A stretch of DNA of 26,346 nt from an uncultured Collinsella sp. GTDB taxonomy: Bacteria > Actinomycetota > Coriobacteriia > Coriobacteriales > Coriobacteriaceae. The stretch spans positions 1 through 26,346 of the forward strand of contig URJD01000005.1 of the NCBI GenBank assembly GCA_900548075.1, written 5' to 3'. The translations under genes were made by a program, and so were the position numbers. Under the pieces are notes generated by a model. It saw only the letters and a program-made list of their open reading frames with translations. It was not told where the DNA came from and did not search any database. This document shows, piece after piece, positions 22,560 through 26,346 of this stretch (the first letter of the stretch is position 1; every line of letters begins with the position of its first letter).

Positions 22560-24800
22560 CTATTTCTTAAACCGTGCACCCTGGCGTTTTCTGCCCGATG
22601 CGAACGTGGAACCCTTGCGGGCCTGCGAGCGTAAGCGCTCGATCGTCTCGTCCTCAGACGCACCTTCGAGCATCGCCCGAATCTGAACGACAACATCGCG
22701 CAGGCGCGCCGCCTCCTCAAAGTCCATAGCGGCAGAAGCGTTACGCATATCCTCTTCCATGGTTTCGACGATCCGCACAAGCTCGTCATGCGGCAGTTCT
22801 TCCAACTGCTCCGCAAGTGTCTGCTCGGGCGCCACCGTTTCCGGCACACCGCCCTCGCCCGACTCATCGGGCGTATAGAATGCGCCATGGCCAAGAGAGT
22901 CGCCCTTCGAGCGTCCCTTGGAGCCCACAGTTTTTTCGGCCTCGGCAATAAAACTTGAGATGTCGTTGATGGCCTTGCGCACTGTCTTGGGCACAATGCC
23001 ATGTTCTTCGTTATATGCCATCTGAATCTCGCGACGGCGCTGCGTCTCCTCGATGGCCTCTTTCATCGAATCGGTCACAACGTCTGCATACATGATGACT
23101 TCGCCATCGGCGTTACGGGCCGCACGGCCAATCGTCTGAATCAGCGAACGGCGGTTGCGCAAGAAGCCTTCCTTATCGGCATCGAGAATTGCCACCAGTG
23201 AGACCTCGGGAAGATCCAAGCCCTCGCGAAGCAGGTTGATGCCAACGAGAACATCGATCTTGCCCTCGCGCAGCGTTCGCAGGATCTCGACACGGTCCAT
23301 TGTCGCCGTATCAGAGTGCATGTAATTGACCTTAATGCCCGCATCAAGTAGATGGTCGGTCAGGTCCTCGGCCATGCGTTTGGTCAACGTGGTCACCAGC
23401 ACGCGCTCCTTGCGGGCAACGCGCTCGCGAATCTCGTCCTCAAGATCGTCAATCTGACCGCGAACTGGACGCACGTCAATCTTGGGGTCGAGCAGGCCGG
23501 TCGGACGAATAATCTGCTCCACGTCGTTTTGGCTCACCCGCAGCTCGTAGTCGCCCGGCGTGGCCGAAACATAGATAAACTGGGGGATCCTTGCCTCAAA
23601 CTCATCGAAACGAAGCGGGCGGTTATCGAGCGCCGAGGGCAGGCGAAAACCGTGTTCCACCAGCGTCACCTTACGCGAGCGGTCACCTTCGTGCATGCCG
23701 CGAATCTGCGGCACCGTCACATGGCTCTCATCGATGATGCAGAGCATATCCTTAGGAAAGTAATCGATTAGGGTAAATGGCGGCTCACCCGGCTTGCGAC
23801 CGTCCAGATGACGCGAGTAGTTCTCGATGCCGTTGCAAAAGCCCATCGTCTCGAGCATCTCAAGATCATAATCGGTGCGCTGCTGCAGACGCTGTGCCTC
23901 GAGCAACTTGTCGGTCGCCTTGAGCTCCGCCACGCGCTTCTCGCACTCTTCGCTGATCGATTTCAGAGCCGCCTTGACCTTCGGCTTCTCGGTCACGTAG
24001 TGCGATGCCGGCCATACGGGAATGGCCTCGTACTCACGAAGCATCTCACCGGTGACCTCATCGATCTCGGCAATCAGCTCGACCTCGTCGCCAAAGAACT
24101 CAAACCGCAACGGATGCTCGGCATAAGGCGGATACACGTCAACAACATCGCCGCGCACACGGAACGTGCCACGTGCCAGGTCATAGTCATTGCGATCATA
24201 TTGAATGTCGATAAGCGCATGGATAAAGTCATCGCGCTCGAGCGGCACCTTCTTGTCGACGTTTGGAGCCAGACCCGCATAGTCCTCAGGAGAGCCAATG
24301 CCATAGATACACGAGACCGATGCGACAACGATCACATCACGTCGAGAGAGCAGTGACGCGGTCGCCTGATGACGCAGCATCTCGACCTCTTCGTTAATCG
24401 AGGAGTCTTTCTCGATATATGTATCGCTTTGCGGCACATACGCCTCGGGCTGATAGTAGTCGTAGTACGAGACGAAGTAGACCACAGCGTTATTGGGAAA
24501 GAACTCTTTGAGCTCGCTCGCAAGCTGAGCGGCGAGCGTTTTATTCGGAGCCATGACAAGGGTCGGCTTACCCAAGGCCTCAATGGTTTTGGCCATCGTA
24601 AAAGTCTTACCCGAACCAGTCACACCCAGCAAAACCTGATAGCGATCTCCGTCCCTCACGCCCCGCACAAGTGACTCAATGGCCTTAGGCTGGGAACCAG
24701 CGGGCTCGTATGGAGACACGACCTTAAACGGCACATCAGCGCCCTCAACGCCAAAGCGCTTAAGTTCACCACCAACGCGTTCTACTTCAAATTCCGCCAT
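22560..24800 (-). CDS. uvrB: Excinuclease ABC subunit B
   Basis: The central helicase-like subunit of nucleotide-excision repair, which verifies damage and recruits UvrC. It has 746 residues, longer than the usual 660-700. Visible: Walker A GVTGSGKT near the N-terminus, the damage-clamping beta-hairpin region YYDYYQPEAYVPQSDTYIEKDSSINEEVEMLRHQAT, helicase motif II CIIDESHVT, QTIGRAARNADG (motif VI), and the C-terminal UVR motif AAMDFEEAARLRDVVVQIRAM. The extra length is a Gly/Glu/Pro-rich linker of about 45 residues before the UVR motif and a basic tail of about 35 residues ending in KRQGARFKK. ATG 24800 has AGGAG five bases upstream. It is the last gene of the coaE-transglycosylase-uvrB operon. 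No LexA-like box was found directly upstream. Confidence 0.98.
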   Translation of the reverse strand: MAEFEVERVGGELKRFGVEGADVPFKVVSPYEPAGSQPKAIESLVRGVRDGDRYQVLLGVTGSGKTFTMAKTIEALGKPTLVMAPNKTLAAQLASELKEFFPNNAVVYFVSYYDYYQPEAYVPQSDTYIEKDSSINEEVEMLRHQATASLLSRRDVIVVASVSCIYGIGSPEDYAGLAPNVDKKVPLERDDFIHALIDIQYDRNDYDLARGTFRVRGDVVDVYPPYAEHPLRFEFFGDEVELIAEIDEVTGEMLREYEAIPVWPASHYVTEKPKVKAALKSISEECEKRVAELKATDKLLEAQRLQQRTDYDLEMLETMGFCNGIENYSRHLDGRKPGEPPFTLIDYFPKDMLCIIDESHVTVPQIRGMHEGDRSRKVTLVEHGFRLPSALDNRPLRFDEFEARIPQFIYVSATPGDYELRVSQNDVEQIIRPTGLLDPKIDVRPVRGQIDDLEDEIRERVARKERVLVTTLTKRMAEDLTDHLLDAGIKVNYMHSDTATMDRVEILRTLREGKIDVLVGINLLREGLDLPEVSLVAILDADKEGFLRNRRSLIQTIGRAARNADGEVIMYADVVTDSMKEAIEETQRRREIQMAYNEEHGIVPKTVRKAINDISSFIAEAEKTVGSKGRSKGDSLGHGAFYTPDESGEGGVPETVAPEQTLAEQLEELPHDELVRIVETMEEDMRNASAAMDFEEAARLRDVVVQIRAMLEGASEDETIERLRSQARKGSTFASGRKRQGARFKK

Positions 24801-24851
24801 GGATACTCCTAACTCATACATCTGCAGTATACGCGGGCGGTGGGCTTAGTC

Positions 24852-25433
24852 CTATACGAACCGATCGGGATAGAGAGTCTTATATCGAACCCAGGCATTA
24901 TTGACGCGAATCAGATAAGCCTGAGTTTCAGGGAAGGTAATCGCATTATGGAGTGACGTGTTCTGCTGCGCCCATCCGTCGACATTGCCCATACCGGCGT
25001 TATAGGCGGCGATGGCACTATCCGTCGACCCGTTGAAATAGGTGAGAAGATACGAGAGGTATGCGCAGCCAAACTCGATATTCGTAGCCGGATCGTTAAG
25101 ATTGTCGGCCGAATACTCCCCTCCGTCGACAAGGCCCTTGGCGATCATATCCTGGGCAGTCTCGGGCATCAGCTGCATCAATCCCTGAGCACCCTGATTC
25201 GACTCGGCCTCGGGGTCCCAATTCGATTCCGACTTAATGACAGCGCACACCAGATACGGATCCAAATTATGCGAAATACTGGATTGCTTTACATACGCCT
25301 CGTAGTCAATCGGATACAGCGGCTTAAAGAAAGCGGCAGGGGCACACGAGTAGACGAGCGAAATAAGGCCGAAGACGAACACAACGGCAAGTGGCGCCAC
25401 GCGATACCACGTAAAAAAACGTGCCTTAGGCAT
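24852..25433 (-). CDS. Membrane-anchored lytic transglycosylase (SLT domain)
   Basis: A 193-residue murein-cleaving enzyme. A single hydrophobic segment near residues 12-29 anchors it, and there is a cysteine at 30 without a full lipobox. The SLT/GH23 domain follows: catalytic Glu69 in VIKSESNWDPEAES, GAQGLMQLMPETA, NIEFGCAYLSYLL and AIAAYNAGMGNVDGW. It should cleave the MurNAc-GlcNAc bond with anhydro-ring formation on the outer face of the membrane. Its ATG overlaps the coaE stop by 8 bases, so translation is coupled. It separates coaE and uvrB, which are near neighbours in many actinobacteria. Confidence 0.92.
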   Translation of the reverse strand: MPKARFFTWYRVAPLAVVFVFGLISLVYSCAPAAFFKPLYPIDYEAYVKQSSISHNLDPYLVCAVIKSESNWDPEAESNQGAQGLMQLMPETAQDMIAKGLVDGGEYSADNLNDPATNIEFGCAYLSYLLTYFNGSTDSAIAAYNAGMGNVDGWAQQNTSLHNAITFPETQAYLIRVNNAWVRYKTLYPDRFV

Positions 25434-26067
25434 CGGCCTCCTCCTTATCCGGAGTATCTATAAACCCGTGGCATGCAAGCCATGAGTCAAGCTGCTCAAA
25501 GAGCGAATTATCGGCTGCCGAATTATCAATCACCGTTGTAGCGAGATTGCACAGCGCAGACTCATCGGGCTGGCAAGCAGAACGGGCATCGAAATCAGAT
25601 GGCTCCATGCCACGTTGAATAGCGCGCTCGCGACGAACTGACAAAGGGGCGCTAATGACCAGAATTTCATCAGCCAAGCCAAATGCATCCTCAAAACCAG
25701 TCGGAGCAGAAACCTCGACCACCGCAAAGGGATAACGGGGAGATGAAACCGTACAACAAACCGGATCGAGAATCCTAAGCGAAAGCTGTTCAATCAGAAC
25801 GGGATGCACGATGCCATTAAGCCGTGCGACCGAATCAGGAGAAGCGAAAGCTCGAGAAGCGAGGATGCTGCGGCGAATGCCGCCTTCCTCATCCAAAATG
25901 TCCCAACCGAATTCATCCGCGAGTGCATTGACGATATCAGAGCCCGGCACATACAGCGATTTTGCAAGCTCATCCAGATCGATTAGCATAGCGCCACGAG
26001 ATTCGAAATAGCGGCAGGCAGTCGACTTACCCGAAGCAATATTGCCCAAGACAAATACGGTAAACAT
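25426..26067 (-). CDS. coaE: Dephospho-CoA kinase
   Basis: The last enzyme of coenzyme A synthesis, phosphorylating the 3'-hydroxyl of dephospho-CoA with ATP. A protein of 213 residues with the P-loop GNIASGKST near the start (positions 8-16), DLDELAKSLYVPG, the AxxR-type segment NGIVHPVLIEQL, and a lid region VRRERAIQRGMEPSDFDARSACQ. The C-terminus is a little longer than the typical ~200 residues. I chose ATG 26067, with AGGGAGG five bases upstream; an adjacent TTG at 26070 is the alternative. It is the first gene of the operon with the transglycosylase and uvrB, downstream of the rRNA terminator. Confidence 0.9.
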   Translation of the reverse strand: MFTVFVLGNIASGKSTACRYFESRGAMLIDLDELAKSLYVPGSDIVNALADEFGWDILDEEGGIRRSILASRAFASPDSVARLNGIVHPVLIEQLSLRILDPVCCTVSSPRYPFAVVEVSAPTGFEDAFGLADEILVISAPLSVRRERAIQRGMEPSDFDARSACQPDESALCNLATTVIDNSAADNSLFEQLDSWLACHGFIDTPDKEEADA

Positions 26068-26193
26068 CAAGCCCTCCCTAACGCCAATGCGAGTAATTAT
26101 CGCTCAAATACACTAGAAGGACTCAAAATACAGCCAAACAGTAAGAGCGCATACGGGGGAACTAGGTCCCAAAGTACAACGTGTATATAACGC
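26068..26193 (-). promoter_or_regulatory. Leader and probable promoter region of the coaE operon
   Basis: This gap between coaE and the rRNA terminator must hold the promoter of coaE-transglycosylase-uvrB. On the minus strand a GATAAT -10-like box lies about 28 bases upstream of the start, with TTGAGT 19 bases further upstream. The spacing is longer than ideal, so the exact promoter is uncertain. Confidence 0.35.
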
Positions 26194-26225
26194 AAAAAAG
26201 GGGGAGGCCGCGAGGCCTCCCCCTT
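26194..26225 (-). terminator. Rho-independent terminator of the rRNA operon
   Basis: On the minus strand a perfect stem of GGGGGAGGCC and GGCCTCCCCC around a 4-base loop (plus 26200-26223), extended by A-T pairs, is followed by six T. It lies 35 bases beyond the 5S 3' end, so it terminates the rRNA transcript. Confidence 0.93.
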
Positions 26226-26259
26226 CTCAGTTCAAGCGTACGGCTCGGTGCCGTCCACC

Positions 26260-26346
26260 GGTCAGCGGCGCCCTGGCCTCCCACGGGCTGGCCCCGCAGT
26301 ACTCTCGGCGCGATGGGGCTTAGCTTCCGGGTTCGGAACGGGACCG
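26260..26346 (-). rRNA. rrf: 5S ribosomal RNA (3' part; runs off the right edge)
   Basis: The minus strand reads GTTCCGAACCCGGAAGCTAAGCCC, then GCGCCGAGAGTACTGCGGGG and CCGTGGGAGGCCAGG, the conserved central loop, helix and 3' half of bacterial 5S rRNA. By alignment to E. coli 5S, about the first 30 bases lie outside the window. The 3' end is estimated at about 26260 and could shift by a few bases. It is presumably the end of an rrn operon. Confidence 0.92.

Noticed and set aside
2035..25433. Two identical-style 8-base gene overlaps (ATGTCTAA and ATGCCTAA)
   Set aside because: They occur at 2035-2042 and 25426-25433. Short start-stop overlaps are common in tight operons, so the likeness is probably chance.
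1..26346. CRISPR arrays, insertion sequences, prophage or plasmid genes
   Set aside because: No regularly spaced repeats, transposase, integrase or phage motifs were seen; the genes are housekeeping or metabolic.

Overview
The window looks like chromosomal DNA of a Gram-positive actinobacterium of the Coriobacteriia, probably Collinsella-like. This is inferred from the moderately high G+C with G/C-ending codons (which leave long stop-free antisense frames), strong AGGAG-type ribosome binding sites with some GTG starts, a twin-arginine-like lipoprotein signal, a coaE-uvrB neighbourhood of actinobacterial type, and a 5S rRNA of bacterial form at the right edge. No mobile element, CRISPR array or tRNA gene was seen. 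No database search was possible, so the genus is a judgement.

Left part (1-8867), all on the minus strand: one polycistronic unit for uptake and breakdown of a small organic solute. In order of transcription it encodes a lipoprotein substrate-binding protein, an OppB/DppB-type permease, a fused permease-ATPase (OppC+OppD type), a second ATPase (OppF type), a CE7/AXE1-family carbohydrate esterase, a shorter paralogue of that esterase without its catalytic serine, a DapA/NanA-superfamily aldolase or lyase, and after a long hairpin the first codons of another gene. Transporter layout plus lyase recall the sialic-acid transport and catabolism clusters of bifidobacteria and of Haemophilus ducreyi. 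I propose uptake of an (O-acylated) sialic acid or related keto-sugar acid. A perfect 9-bp inverted repeat upstream of the binding-protein gene is a good operator candidate.

Middle part (9033-16253), minus strand: uvrA, preceded by a LexA-like box, then a hairpin, then the closely packed set YbaK-type deacylase, murJ (lipid II flippase) and uvrC (excinuclease). The murJ stop codon directly abuts the uvrC start codon.

Plus-strand block (16372-22494): a membrane-anchored LTA-synthase-like sulfatase-fold enzyme, an Mrp/NBP35 Fe-S carrier ATPase whose stop codon abuts the GTG start of an HI0933-family flavoprotein, a hairpin, and a second FAD-dependent dehydrogenase (COG2509 type). A strong hairpin separates this block from the convergent uvrB.

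Right part (22560-26346), minus strand: coaE, a membrane-anchored lytic transglycosylase and uvrB form a tight operon just downstream of a 5S rRNA gene and its terminator. All three UvrABC excinuclease genes therefore lie within about 16 kb, in two separate transcription groups.
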